Assembly (NCBI GenBank): GCA_014281115.1
Contig: JACONQ010000018.1
Coordinates: forward strand, 930,001 to 994,000
Direction of reading: 5' to 3'
Source of the DNA: Laburnicola sp. R22_1
Taxonomy: Eukaryota > Ascomycota > Dothideomycetes > Pleosporales > Didymosphaeriaceae
Length of the DNA: 64,000 bases
Positions 11,234 through 23,517 of the stretch are shown here, in pieces. Made by a program: the position numbers and the translations under genes. Each line of letters begins with the position of its first letter. Position 1 is the stretch's first letter. The notes beneath the pieces are model-generated. The model made no database searches, was not told the DNA's origin, and saw nothing but the letters and a program-made list of their open reading frames with translations.

Positions 11234-12373
11234 TGGCAGACATTTCGGTCGCCCAAGCCGTCGCAAAGGACGACCTCGTGATCCCAGTGCGTTCACCCAC
11301 GCCCTGCATGGATATGCTGACTCATCCAGCTCATCGACTTCTCCGGCTTCCTCGCCGGCTCCCCCGCCCAAAAGAAGCAAACGGCGCAAGCTGTGCTGCA
11401 CGGCTTCCAGACGGCCGGCTTCGTCTACCTCCAGAACCACTCCATCCCGCCGTCCACCGTCTCGCGCGTCTTCGCCAACTCGGCCCACTTCTTCGCGCGC
11501 CCGCAAGCCCACAAGGACGCGCTATCGTGGTACTCGCCCGAAGCGAACCGCGGCTACAGCGGCCAGGGCCGCGAAAAGGTGTCCCTGCCCGGCCAAGACA
11601 AGAGCCATGTGGAGAAGCTGAGGCAGGCGGTGCCGGACTTGAAGGAGAGCCTGGAGATTGGCCGCGAGGGTGAGGAGGGCAAGCCCAACATGTGGCCACC
11701 CACCGACGCGGACGAGGATGCGAGCGTCTTCAAGCACGTCATGTTGGACTTCCATGTTACGTGTAAGCAACTGCACATGCAGTTGATGCGCGCCATCGCA
11801 CTGGCCATGGGCCTCGACGAGGCCTTCTTCGACCCCTTCACCGATGGCGGCGACAACACATTGCGACTCCTGCACTATCCAGGCGTACCAAAGTCTGTTT
11901 TCAAGCGACAAGATGGCCAGCACCAAGTCCGTGCGGGCGAGCATACGGATTATGGTAAGAATGGAAGAGTCGTGCAGTGGCCGAAGAAGCGCTGATCGGG
12001 GGGCTGCATAGGTTCCGTAACGCTGCTGTTCCAAGACTCGCGCGGCGGCCTGCAAGTTCGCTCGCCCAAGGGCACGTTTGTCGATGCGACACCGATCGAA
12101 AATACAATCGTCGTCAATGCCGGCGACCTGCTTGCCCGCTGGAGCAACGACACCATCAAATCGACGAAGCATCGAGTCGTCGAGCCACCGCCTGAGAAGA
12201 GTGAGGACGGGGAAGACACGTACCCTCCGCGCTACTCTGTAGCGTACTTTTGTAACCCCAACTTCGAGAAGCTTATTGAAGCGATCCCGGGAACGTACGA
12301 GGACACGGGGAAGAAGTACAAAGGAATCAAGAGCGGTGAATATCTTGTACAGAGATTGACAGCTACGTATTGA
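11218..12373 (+). CDS. 2-oxoglutarate/Fe(II)-dependent oxygenase (isopenicillin N synthase-like)
   Basis: Non-haem iron oxygenase that couples 2-oxoglutarate decarboxylation to substrate oxidation, by family. Exons 11218-11286, 11330-11954 and 12012-12373 give 351 aa, a normal length. The N-terminal domain has LIDFSGF and GFVYLQNHSIP, typical of the DIOX_N fold. Iron ligands are His228 and Asp230 (GEHTDYG) and His285 (STKHRVV); Arg305-Tyr-Ser307 (PRYSVAYF) binds the co-substrate. Intron 1 has donor GTGCGT, intron 2 GTAAGA; both junctions preserve frame and restore family sequence. ATG 11233 is an alternative in-frame start and would avoid most of the overlap with the amidase. Such enzymes occur in secondary metabolism and in catabolism; the context does not decide. 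Confidence 0.9.
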
Positions 12374-12674
12374 GTAAAATGCGTTTACCCAGCCATGATA
12401 TTGATGCTGCAGTGGGTTTGAACTTTGGGCTGAAAACGTACCTCGAACATGAAGACTAAAACACCACCCGAGCCACTGTCTCTGCATGTTCTCGTCAGGC
12501 TCGTGTTGCATGATAGATTGAATCATGTTTCAACTACAAAGTACACTTTGGGACAGGCCCGTGGCATTGGTCTGAATCCTGGATGGAGGATGGAGGGGAA
12601 AGAGTTGTACATACATGAGCCGCCAGGTAGGTCATGTCAACCGTCTTGAGAAAAGACCCACCACAGCACGTTTT
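12374..12674. other. Convergent intergenic region
   Basis: About 300 bp between the stop codons of the oxygenase (+) and the flavin monooxygenase remnant (-). It should contain both 3' ends. No further gene is seen. Confidence 0.6.
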
Positions 12675-14419
12675 TCACCGAGCCCTCGCCAGCTTATCTG
12701 CATGCTTCCGTCTCCACTCCGGCACCAAATCTACATAATCCTCCTGTCCATACGGATCAAACCATTCCTTGAACATGCTCCCCTTCCGATGACTCTCGAC
12801 TCCAATGTCCCTCAGCAACATGTCCACATACGGCATAGCGTCGAACGCAAAATGCGGCACTAGAGCACCGTATCCAGAAGGATGTCTCCACTTGCCAAAT
12901 TGCGAGTGCAGAACCGCCTCCCAGCGAGCCTCTTCTTGCGAAGCGAGCCGGTCCAAGATGCCGTCAAAGTACGCGGCGATCCAGAGGCCTTGGACTTGCG
13001 CTGCCACGGAGGTTTGCAGGCAGGAAATCATACCTGCAAAGGCGATGTTGCGTTTGTCGAGGTATGATGGCGGCACCATGAAGCGATAGAGGCGATAGGG
13101 TTGATTTAGGGTTTGTGGATCGCCTCGTTGGAGCGTCGTGATTTCGGGCTGCTCTTTCAGCCGAGGGAGTTGTTCAAGGATGGTCGAGTCCGCTCGAGCG
13201 GCTAGAGCGTCCGGCTGCGGTGAGTAGTGTGGTAGACCGAGCTGCTGTGCTGACTCAACGGGAAGGAAGTTGATCGGGGGTGCTGGCTTCCAGCCTGTCG
13301 CGCACTGGAGCAAGTCCGCTTTAATGGTTGTGCCGTCGGCAAGATGGATTGTCTTTTCAGACAGACGCGTGATGTCGGCTACATGAACGCGAATGGCACC
13401 GCTACGCACAAGGTCGAAGAAATTGGTGAAAGTTGAGGATGCCAAGACCACTCGCAATCCAGAAGGCCGACTGCCAGGGCTTCAACTTTTTGACCTCAGG
13501 ATGCTTGTCAAACTTGTTGAGCGTGATGACATCATTTCCAAGGATTCTCCAGAACGTGTCCACGACTTTGCGCCCGAACCAGGTGCCGTGAAGGAACTTT
13601 CGGACGCCTTCGTAGCCGTCCTCGTGGCCCCATATGCAAGGACTGAGCCAAGTCAAGAAACGCGTGTGGACAAGCTTCTCCAGCCACTTCTTGGGCGGTG
13701 TCACGAACGGCGGTGCCATCCATACAGGCCCCCGTCCGCTCTCTCGGATCACCATATCCACAGCAATACCAGCAGTGGCATACGCGTAGGCCGCATCCCA
13801 AGCACTCTTTGATCCGCTCAGTACAGCTACGCTCCGCGCAGTCTGCAACGTGTCGGCGCGGTCCGCGAAGCCTTTAGAGTGGAAGATGGGGCCATCGAAA
13901 TTCTCTTGCCCGACAAAGGTCGGCATATATGCCTCCGATGTCAACCCAGTGGTGAAGATCAGCTTCTTGGTGTACATCGTGCTCTCCTCCCCTGTCACCA
14001 TGTTCGCAACGGCAAGGGTCCAACCGTCAGCGTTCAGGCTTTCTTCGGCGGATTGAACGCGTGTGCTGAAGCGGGGGCGCTCATGTACACCGAAGAACTC
14101 AGAATATGCGGTGAGATATCGTGATAGCACGCTGCCGGGAATATGCTCGCCTGGCTTTACGCCAAAAGTCGCAGTGTCCATGGGGAAGTCACTGTACTCA
14201 TAAGTACCCAGCAGGTTCTATAACAACATGGAGTATGTATTAGTATATCTTGTCGGAAAGAGTGCACGAGGATGAGCTTCACCTAAGTTAGACCTGAGGC
14301 CAGGGTACAGACGGTCACGGGACCAAACACCACCCACGCTCGAGTTGCCGTCAAGAACCAGCATTTTGTCATTGGGGTGCAATTGTAGATATGTTTTGGC
14401 GGCACCGAGGCCATACCAT
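12675..14419 (-). pseudogene. Flavin-containing monooxygenase, 5'-truncated and frameshifted
   Basis: FAD/NADPH-dependent monooxygenase family. Minus-strand pieces in order: WYGLGAAKTYLQLHP to LYPGL (about 14416-14285), a likely intron (about 14284-14218), NLLGTYEYSDFPMD and the NADPH-binding half to about 13430, then the C-terminal half to the stop at 12675. The FMO-type motif FDGPIFHSKGF and the CATGWKP motif are present. Three defects are visible. The first exon with the initiator and the GxGxxG FAD loop is missing, because sequence upstream of about 14455 is AT-rich repeat. The exon before the intron does not join in frame. A 1-bp excess in an AAA run at 13429-13431 shifts the frame between GILNF and TNFFDLVRSG. 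Outside these breaks the coding sequence is well preserved, so inactivation looks recent. Sequencing error could explain the frameshift but not the truncation. Confidence 0.85.
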
Positions 14420-15199
14420 CCTGTGTGACGTTCCTTACCGGTTCTAGCAGTGGCTAGGATGTGAAGTTAATAAGTTATAAATTAGTTATTTATTTATTAA
14501 TAAAGTTGCTTATTATATAAATACTTTTTATAATTACCTTTTTTAGACTCTTTTTAATTACTAAGTAAGGGGCTCTAATTTTATTATTATTAAATATCTT
14601 TATTATGTGAAGATTCTAACTAAGGTTAAGTTCGCACTATACACAGAGAGAAGTAAAATAGAAGACACTAAAATCTAGTACCTAGTATATAGTAGCAGTA
14701 ATAAAATATACACAAAGTAATAATAATTTTATTATTAACTTTCTTTATAGTAGTATTGTTAATAGTAGTTAATAAATAGTCTACTATTATAATTATAATT
14801 ATTATTATTATAGCAAATAATATTATTAAAGAAATTATTAATTACGTAACACAGTAGTTAGTTAAATAGCCGGCCTAGAATCACGTGATATTACGAATTA
14901 ACTCTAGGGAAGAAGTTTTTTTATTATATTATCTAAGATAAAAGCTATTATTATTCTATTTTTAGATAAATTATATTAATACTATATATAAACACTTAAC
15001 TTTGTTAAAAAAGTAATAACTTTTAATTTATAAAGTACTAAGTATAAGAGTAGTACTAGTCTTATATAGTTATCCTATTAAGAATAATTAGAATAGTTAA
15101 AAAAGCTAGTTAAATTAACACTATTCTAAAATAAAAAATGTGTAGCGTTAATTTATCTACCTAGAAGAAGAAAAATAAAGACTTTTATCTTAAATAATA
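14420..15199. repeat. AT-rich repeat junction and LTR-like fragment
   Basis: The island ends abruptly near 14455. A partial copy of the ~115-bp repeat S occurs at about 14533-14580. At about 14600-14770 lies a minus-orientation copy of a dispersed segment also seen near 23250-23345, 26413-26600, 29300-29470 and 54480-54650, probably the end of a retroelement. At 14780-14880 is a segment found again, inverted, at 49251-49330. No gene is seen. Confidence 0.6.
15138..15197 (-). repeat. Dispersed repeat S, truncated copy
   Basis: Begins TGTGTAGCGTTAATTTATC and stops at the left end of element E2, so E2 may have inserted into it. Confidence 0.55.
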
Positions 15200-17025
15200 A
15201 TGTATTCTATTAGTAAGCCGGCTACTTTTTCTTAGCACGACTAACTTATATTATAACTCTTCGATTTTATACTATTAAATAAGGAGCCTATATATATTAT
15301 ACTTATATCTAATTTAGAAGATATCTTTGTATCTTTTTATATATTTATATGTTGTGTATAGCCTTTCTACAGTTTCTATAGCGCTATAGAGCTAGTTAGG
15401 CTCTTTCTTAATTACCACTACTATAAGCCTTCTTTAATCGCTAAGGCGCCTATAATGCCTTAGCAGCTACCTACGCTACTATAGTCCTATACTCTATAGT
15501 CCTACCCTATTAGATTCACTTTCTTTTGCGTGATTTCCGCTTAGTTATTACTGCTAATTACTTTTTAAGCTTATAGACGCGGGTAGTTAAAAAAGCGTTT
15601 TAATATAGCATAAGTTTACTATCTTTAATAAGCTAAGAGAAGCTAGCCTAAGCTATAATAGGCAATTTAGTAAAGGAGTCACTTACTAGCTTTAACTAGA
15701 ATCTAAACTTATACGTATTGCTTAGTATTTTTAATTGCCATAGCGTCTCCTATAGTGGAGGTGCTAGTAGGGTACGTAGCTATACTTTAAGGCAACCCAA
15801 CACTACCTGCGCGTTAATAGGGATAAGGCCTAATGCCTTAAAGGCCTTATAACAGTTCTTCTCTATAAATACGTTAAAAAACGCGTCTTTAAAGGCTAGG
15901 AGGAAGCCTTTCTTATTAATATAGAAGACGCGCCTGCGTGCTAAGTCTCTAATGCGCTAAGAGTACTTATGCTTTAATAGGAAGAAGTAGACTATATTAA
16001 GTGGCTAGAGAATGTGCGATAAGTGAGGTGGCATATAGAGGATAAGAATCTTGTTTTTAAGGCAGTAGTTCTTAAAATCCTAGTTAAGGTGGCTCTTATA
16101 GCTGTCTAAAATAAGTAGCCTATACCCTCCTATCTAGCGCGCCTTTATATGCGCATTAAAATGCTTTAACTACTCTAGACTAAGTACGTTATTAGTCTAG
16201 CTATTTTTAAAGACTAAGAGCTTCTAATTACGCAGTATATCTGCCTTCTTATACTACGCAGAGATGTGGACGCGTTCTTTGTAGATAATAAAAGGTGGGG
16301 TTGTATACCTAGTATCGCAGATACTCTAGATAATAGTAACTTATAATTACTTAGCTAAATAAGCTTAGATTAAGCACGTCTCTCTACGCCTATAATAACC
16401 TTTATTAAGCTAATAACGCCTATCTAAAAGCTAGTCTTGTTAAAGTTGTGTATATTATTATTATAGACGCTATACTTAGCTTTAGTATCCTCTACTAGCT
16501 TAAACTACGCGCTAATTATCTCTAGATCCTCCTAGAGTATTTTCTAGTAGTCTTTAGCTTAATTAAAGGCTATTTTAAGCTTGGCTAAGCGCGTTACAAA
16601 GCGCTTAGCCTAGCGCTTACTAATAGGCTGGCCACTGTGTATACTTAGCAGTTTGTTAGCTATATCTTCCACCTTACACAGTTAGGGCACAAATTCTTGC
16701 GAATTAAGGTTAATAATATATTAGATAATTGTCTACTCTTTAGTTATAGTAAGTTTCTAAATCTCTAGTTAAGTTTAGATGCGTGGAGTAATTCTATAAA
16801 GCTAATTAAAGAGGCGCTAGTGTTTAATATTAAAGACAGCAGCTACGCGTTATAGGCTTTAAATTTGGCTAGAAGTATAGGCCTTAAGAGCAAGATTAAT
16901 TCTGTCTTCTTAGTTAACTAATATCGCATTGTGTTGTAGAGACATATTAGAGTTACTAAAGTGTTAGTTGTACTAAGGAAAAGTGGCCGGCTTACTAATG
17001 TGGCCGGCTTACTTATAGAATACGT
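15200..17025 (-). mobile_element. Pogo-like transposon E2
   Basis: TA duplications at 15198-15199 and 17026-17027. The right inverted repeat reads inward ACGTATTCTATAA, then GTAAGCCGGCCACATTA, then GTAAGCCGGCCAC, i.e. the core twice at 17-bp spacing; the left end keeps one copy of the core only. The body is the inverted counterpart of element E. Its minus-strand frame is riddled with TAG/TAA, and fragments match the E transposase across its length. Length 1826 bp. Confidence 0.85.
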
Positions 17026-17099
17026 TATAATAAAAAACTAAAATAAAAAATAAGAAAAGAATTTAAAAGGTTTTTATATAAAAAGTAACACGCTTTTTA

Positions 17100-17215
17100 T
17101 AATTCCCTTTACGCTCTTCTTAATTACGAAGCAAGAGGGTTTGCTTTTCTTATTATATTATTTAAGATAAAAGCCTTTATTATTCTACTCCTAGGTAGAT
17201 AATTTAATAACACAT
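17100..17215 (+). repeat. Dispersed repeat S
   Basis: About 115 bp; shares ACGCTCTT, AATTAC, the block TTTAAGATAAAAGCCTTT and CTCCTAGGTAGAT with the other copies and ends CACAT. Confidence 0.7.
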
Positions 17216-17479
17216 ATAAAAAGTAATTAAAGATATAGGCCTATACTAGTTATATAGTTTTTTTATAACTAAGAAGTTTCTATTAATAATATTATATAAT
17301 AGTAGTTATTTTTCTTACTATTATATATATAGAAAAGTGTTTTAAGGTATTAATATAAAAGAGTTAGCATATTATCCTAAGCTTACTAAGCAAGCTTAGT
17401 GCGCTTATTTTAACTAAAAAAATCTATATATAAAACTATAAAGAAGGCTATATTACTATACTATAGTTAGCTTACTAAA

Positions 17480-18420
17480 TACCTTTTTTAACCTTTATTT
17501 TTAATTTAAGGTTAAAGTAGGTTAAGATAAAAAGTTATTATATATTATATATAGCACCTAATTCTAATTAAAGACTAATCTTAAATACTACTTAACAATG
17601 CGATAATAGTTTAAACTTACTTACACTCTATTTATATCTTATAAGCTTCTAACCTATATAAGATTTACTTATAGCGTATATAGTATATCTAGCTTATTAT
17701 TACTACTATTATTAGTTATCTATATTTGCCGCTACGCGGCGTACTTAATTAGATAAGCTAACTTAATAGTAATAATAATAGCTAGGAGGATCTTATAGAT
17801 CTATATAATACTTTTGCTACCTTATAGCTTATTAATAAATACCTTATTATTTTCTAATATCCTCTACTAGAGGATTCTATTACTAATAAAGAGTAATTAC
17901 TTCTATTAGAGTGGGAATATAGGCTTGCTAGGCTTTAAGAACTAGATAAGCTACTAATCTAGCTAGTATATAAGGATCGCCTTCTAAATAGTTAGGTATA
18001 CTAGACTTCTATAAATTATTATCTTATAGATAGAATAGAACTCTAGCGTTATTACTTTAGTAATAGCAGCATAAAACTATAGCGTGTACTCTTTAATAGT
18101 AGTAAGTACTTCTTTAGAAATAATATTAATACCTAGATAGATAGTAGAGCGTAGAGAGATAGTAATAGAAGAAGATTTATTAAGAACAACCTTAATATAG
18201 TAATAGAGTAATAGTGTATTTAGTATATATTACTCTTATCTACTTGTAAAGTAGTATATACCTATTAATATGTTAACTTATATTATTTATAATAATTAGA
18301 ATAGTAGTTTATAACTTAAGATAGTAAAGGAAAGATAGCTTATAGCGTGGCTGCGCTAAAGTTATATCTTGTCTAAAGTTCTAAGTAGTCTCTTTATAAA
18401 AATTTTACTTATAGAAGCCT
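17480..18420 (+). repeat. Repeat family L, copy 1
   Basis: About 0.9 kb, matched by 26690-27640 and by the first part of it at 56766-57098. Degraded plus-strand frames give similar fragments in both long copies (for example around SEYFRNNVNT), so L once had a coding region. I do not recognise its product. Confidence 0.6.
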
Positions 18421-18471
18421 TATACTAAAACCACTAAGCTAACTTAGTAGTTTAAACGCGCGTTTTTTATT

Positions 18472-18587
18472 ATTACCTTTTTACACCTTTTTTAATTACT
18501 AAGTAGGGGGCTCTGCTTTGTTTGTTATATTATTTAAGATAAAAGCCTTTGTTATCCTACTCCTAGGTAGATATAATAATGTCACAT
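18472..18587 (+). repeat. Dispersed repeat S
   Basis: Full-length copy with AATTACTAAGTAGGGGGCTC and TTTAAGATAAAAGCCTTT, ending GTCACAT. Confidence 0.7.
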
Positions 18588-18605
18588 TTCTATACTATAA
18601 TTTAA

Positions 18606-18719
18606 AGTTTTTTTACACTTTTTTTAATTACTAAGCAGGGGGCTCTGCTTTTTTTGTCATGTTATTTAAGATAAAAGCCTTTGTCGCACTATCCCTAGGT
18701 AGTTAATTTAACGCCACAT
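18606..18719 (+). repeat. Dispersed repeat S
   Basis: Full-length copy ending AACGCCACAT, only about 20 bp after the previous copy in the same orientation. Confidence 0.7.
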
Positions 18720-18874
18720 AATTTAAAGTAAAAGAGAAATAAGAAAATACTTAACCCTTATTTTTCTTTTTTACTATTATGCTTAAAGATATTGTTAAAA
18801 GTATAGACTACGTAATTTGCTATTACTATAGTATAAAGAGTTTTTTAGTACACTATAGAAGCTTACTTTTTTTG

Positions 18875-18994
18875 TAATTACCTTTTTTACGCTCTTTATA
18901 ATTACTAAGCAGAAGGCTCTACTTTTTTTATTATATTATTTAAGATAAAAGCCTTTGTCATTCTATCTCTAGGTAGATTTAATTAACGCCACAT
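18875..18994 (+). repeat. Dispersed repeat S
   Basis: Full-length copy ending AACGCCACAT; third copy within 530 bp, all in the same orientation. Confidence 0.7.
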
Positions 18995-19361
18995 AGAAGC
19001 TTAGGCTTATTATATTAAAAAAAGAGCTGTGCCTTTTTTATAATAGTAAGCAATAAATCCTTTTACTCTTCTATATTAATAATATCTTACTTCTCTCTCC
19101 TAGAGTTAATCTGTAATATTACGTAATTCTAGGCTGGCTATTTAACTAACTACTATGTTACATAATAGTAGAAAAAGCTCCTAGTAGTAGTTAAGATTAC
19201 ACGGGCACATAAGAATAATAAGAAGTAAGAGTAGTAGTAGTAGTAGAAGTATAAAGGAGATAGGCGGCAGTAGTAAAGTTCTAGGGGGGCAGTATATAGC
19301 TCGCTAGTTGCGAGGGGAGATCTACTATAGAAGAGCAATACAATAGTTAGATTAGGTACTA

Positions 19362-19392
<31 letters not shown>

Positions 19393-20896
19393 AAAAAATA
19401 GTAGTGTCCTTTTTAGTCTAATATACTTTCTAGGCTTCTTATAACTATATAGAAGCTTATAGAGCACTAGTGTGTTACTATTAACCTAAGTGTTAAGAAA
19501 GGCCCTTATTATATTAAACTACTAAATCTTTATATTAAATTTTATAGTAATTACTATAGCTAGATAAAAAGATCGCACTATAAGTATAGTAATATAAGTT
19601 AACTAGAGTAAATCTATATTCTAAAGATCTTCTTATATAACTAGATAAGCTTTATATTTAATAAAGTAACTATTTTAGTTAAATTTATATATAAATGCCT
19701 ACTTAAGAGAAAGTAGGTAGCTACCTACCTACGCGCTCTTAATCTCCTCCTAAGTGCCTTTACTATTAAGCGTAATAATCTCCTATTTACTACTTATATA
19801 AAGAGCTATCTATATAGATAAGTATAAAGATTACACTATTTTATTAGCGCTTTTAGTAGGTTATCCCTATATATATCTTGCCTACTCTATAATAAAGCTT
19901 TTAGCTTTTTAAATAGAGCAGTAGTAATTACTATATATATATAGTAACGTGCTATCTATTCTAGCTATAAGTGTCTTATACTTTTAGAAAGTAGATTATA
20001 AGAGTGTTTTAGTAGCTTGCACTTTTTATATATAGTAGCGCGTGCGCACCTATATTTCTAGTATCTCCTAGGCCTAGAGAAGAGTTGTTTAAATTCTAGC
20101 CTTTTATTTTTTTACTTAAATATATTAGTAGTTTATATACGCGCTATGTACATAAGCGCCTTTAGGGTGGCTAAGTATTTATCTTGCCTAATAGTGTAGG
20201 AATAGTAATATTAGGTTAAGTTTTAGATAAGAAGCTACCTAGCTTACTCTATTAGAAAATTGCTCTTTATATATATAATTAGTCTAATTCTCTAGTTAAG
20301 TACACTTTCTAAAGACTACCTATTTAATTACGCTATTTTTCTACTTTTTATAAAAGCTTTTTATAAGCGTCTAGCTTAGGCGTTAGTTTTAAAGAGAGTA
20401 GTTCTATTTTTATTTCTATATATTTTATGCAAATTCTCTATAACTTGCTAGCTAAGCTTATTATACGCATAGTTACTACTTTATTATTTACTTAAGCTCT
20501 TAGCTAGCTAGCTAAAATCTCTATATCTTATAGAGTTATACCCATAAGCTCTTATTTAGAGTTTAATAGTTTAGTTTAAGTGCTCTATTACTTATAAAAC
20601 TAGGTAGGCAGCTAATTAAAAGCTTTACCTAAGTCTCTAATCTTATCCTCTCTAAGAATATTAATAATTAGGGCGGCCTCTTTCTTAAGAAGCTTCGTAC
20701 TTTTATTTTTAAAGAAGAACTTTTTATTAAATATTGTATTACGTATTATAATAACCTATGTAAGTTTAGGAATCTATTTTTTATAGATATTAGAAGTTTT
20801 ATAGCCTACTAAGTACCTAATATAGCCTTTAGAGATTACTTTAAATGCCCTTTTATTACGTCCTACTATACGCTTTTTATTTAGTAGATATGCGTA

Positions 20897-22742
20897 ACGT
20901 ATTAGACTACTAAGCTAGTTAGACCACTAAGCTAGTTAGTTTTTCTTAGGAATAACAACTTAAGATTCCCTATTAGTATTATTACTACTAACACTATCTA
21001 AAAATATCTCTATAAGTATAATATCTAATTTAGAAGATAACTTTTTAGCCTCCTAATAGATCCTTATATTGTGTCTAGTTCCTTTACACTTACTATATTA
21101 GTATTGTGTTAAAGGTGCCTCTTTAGAGGCACTACTACTATACGCCTTCTTAGATAAATTTGCCCTTATAGATAGACTTATAGCTACCTAATCTATTGTC
21201 TATCTAAAGTTTAGGGTACCTTCTTACTAGATCTACTTTCTTTTACGCAATTTTTACTTAGTTAATACCTCTATTTACTTATATAGTTTTATAATTTAGT
21301 TTATTATTAATACACCTTAGTGTGCAAAAGTCTTAGCACTCTTTATAAGCTATATAAGCCTATTAGAAATAGTAGTAGGTAATTTCCTAATAAATTCTAT
21401 TACTAATTTTATCTAGGACCTAAGTTTAGCTGCGTTACTTAGGGTTTTAAACTGCTAAGGTGCCTTAAGGAGGGTTTATTCTAGTAGGGTGTGTAATTGC
21501 ATATCTAGGCAATTTAGCACTATACCTAGGCTTAATAAAATAAGGCTAGATGCCTTAAAAGCCTTTTTATAGTTTTTTAGTATAATTATATTAAACAACG
21601 CGTTGCAAAAGGCTAAGAGAAAGCCCTTTTTATTAATATAATAAATGTGTTTTCTTACTAAGTCTTAAATGTGTTAGAAGTACTTTAGCTTTAGTAGTGC
21701 AAAATAAACTATATTAAGTGGCTAGAGGATATATAATAAATGCGCTAGCATATAGAGTGTTAGAATCTTCTATTCTAGATAGTAGTCCTTAAAATTCTAG
21801 AATTAGTAGCTCTTATAGCTATTTAGAATTAGCAGCCTTTATAACCCTACTTAGCGCGCCTTTATACGCGTTAAAGTGCTTTAACTACGTAACTCTAAGT
21901 TTATTATTTTTCTAGCTATTATTAGAGATAGATAGCTTCTAATTATAGGGAATATTAGTCTCTTTATACTACGCTAAGATATAGACTTGCCCTTTATAAA
22001 TAATAAATAGCAGGGTAGTATATTTAGTAACGCAGATACTTTAGATAACTATTACCTACTTCTAATTGCCTAGTTAAACTATTATTAGTTAAGTATATCT
22101 TTCTAAATCTATTATAACTTTTATTAAGCTAATAACTCCTATTTAGAAGCCTATCTTATTAAAGTTATAAATATTCTTATTTAGTATACTATAGTTAGCT
22201 TTTATATCCTCTATAAGCCAAAACTACGTATTTATTACCTCTAGATCCTCCTATTATATTTTTTATTAATCTTTTACTTAATTCTAGACTATTTTTAGCT
22301 TAGGCGTACGTAATATAAAGCGTTTATCCTAATTTACACCTATAGGGCCTCTATACCTAATAGCTAGTAGTTTATTAGCTATATCTTCTATTTTATAATA
22401 CTAAGGCACAAATCTTTACAAATTAAGGTTAAGAATATATTAGATAAGCGCCTGCTCTTTAGTTATAGTAAGAAGGCCTATATTAAGGTAGATATTTGCT
22501 CTAGGTTAAATTCTGTTACATTAATTAGTAAGGGTAGATCTTAAGATATTATACGTGTTGGCGGCGCATTATAGACTTAAAAATTGCTTTCTTAATAGGC
22601 TTAAAGGGCAAGATTAACTTTGCCTTTTTTGTTAGATAATAACGCATTGTGTTGTTAAGATATTATTAAAAAAGTGTAGTGATAATAATCTTGGCAAAAC
22701 TAACTAGCTTATTAGTCTAACCAGCTTAGTAGTTTAATATGT
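20897..22742 (-). mobile_element. Pogo-like transposon F
   Basis: TA at 20895-20896 and 22743-22744. The left inverted repeat reads ACGTATTAGACTA, CTAAGCTAGTTAGACCA, CTAAGCTAGTTAG, so the core occurs twice at 17-bp spacing; the right end is its degraded inverse. The body is related to E, E2 and G (for example the GGCAAGATTAA block near the right end) and its minus-strand transposase frame is destroyed by stops. Length 1846 bp. Confidence 0.8.
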
Positions 22743-22879
22743 TAGTAGCTATATATATATATATGCCGCTCTAATCTAGCCTAAGATTAGCTATAATATA
22801 CTTTACCTATTTAGGCTTATAGTACCTAAAGTACTACCTAAATTATTTATTAAGCATCTTATTTAGTAAGTATATATAA

Positions 22880-23354
22880 TAAGTGTATAATATAGTAGGT
22901 AGGCTAGATGGCTAATATTACCTAGCTAGTTGTCTATGCTGGTTTTAAATTCTCTAGCAGCCATCTAACCGCGGGTATCAGACAACTTAATCTTAGAACG
23001 CTAGAAAGCTAGCTCGCTGCACATATTAAAGAGTTAGATTTAAAAGACTTAGTATTGTGTGTATTAAAGAGAAAGAATTTTTAGATATTATAGATATTAT
23101 AAGAGGCAGACTTATATAATGTGTGTATAGCGAACTATAGTTATAACTCCGCGCTCCACTGCGACCCTCTAATAGTCCACTAGTTAAGAGATAATATATG
23201 ACTTAGTTATGCCAAATTGTAGACTATCTATTAACTGCTATTAATAATGCTGTTATATAGAACACTAATAATAAAATTATTATTATTTTGTATATATTTT
23301 GTTACTACCACTATGTGCTAGATACTAGGTTATAGTGCCTTCTATTTTACTCCT
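22880..23354 (+). repeat. Family J, copy 1, left of element H
   Basis: Matches 52065-52235 plus 54296-54600 in the same orientation, and carries the uninterrupted version of the site where element K sits in the other copy (CTTAGTATTGTGTGTATTAA near 23065). J continues at 25511 after element H. The end of J also occurs alone in both orientations, so J is probably a retroelement. No coding sequence is recognisable. Confidence 0.6.
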
Positions 23355-23517
23355 ATAAGGGTGCTGTATATAAGTAGATTAAAAAGGTAAAATTCGAGCT
23401 AGGGTACATATGTACGTACGTACGGAGTCTATATACAGGGCGCGCTAGTGGCCAAATTGGGCACTAGCGTCGGATTTTACGGAGATAGCCAGGTGGCCCT
23501 AGGTGGCCCAGTGGCAC
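23355..23517. repeat. Left direct repeat (LTR) of H
   Basis: About 160 bp, highly similar to 25348-25510, including GGCCAAATTGGGCACTAGCG and AGATAGCCAGGTGGCCC. The right edge is uncertain by a few bases. Confidence 0.75.

Larger units (their letters stand above)
17028..20896. repeat. AT-rich block with nested repeat fragments
   Basis: No intact gene. Four copies of repeat S, a fragment of family T near 17270-17470 (also at about 25830-26090 and 60970-61250) and a copy of family L at about 17480-18420 can be recognised. An (ATT)n run lies at 19363-19388. From about 19490 to 20896 I see only AT-rich sequence with dense stops in all frames; it is presumably retroelement or DNA transposon debris, family not identified. 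Confidence 0.6.

Noticed and set aside
11522..12526. 334-codon minus-strand frame
   Set aside because: Antisense shadow of the 2-oxoglutarate oxygenase, whose plus-strand frame has all catalytic residues.
19153..19467. 104-codon minus-strand frame rich in Tyr, Ile and Leu
   Set aside because: Produced by an (ATT)n run and AT-rich repeat DNA; no signal of coding constraint.
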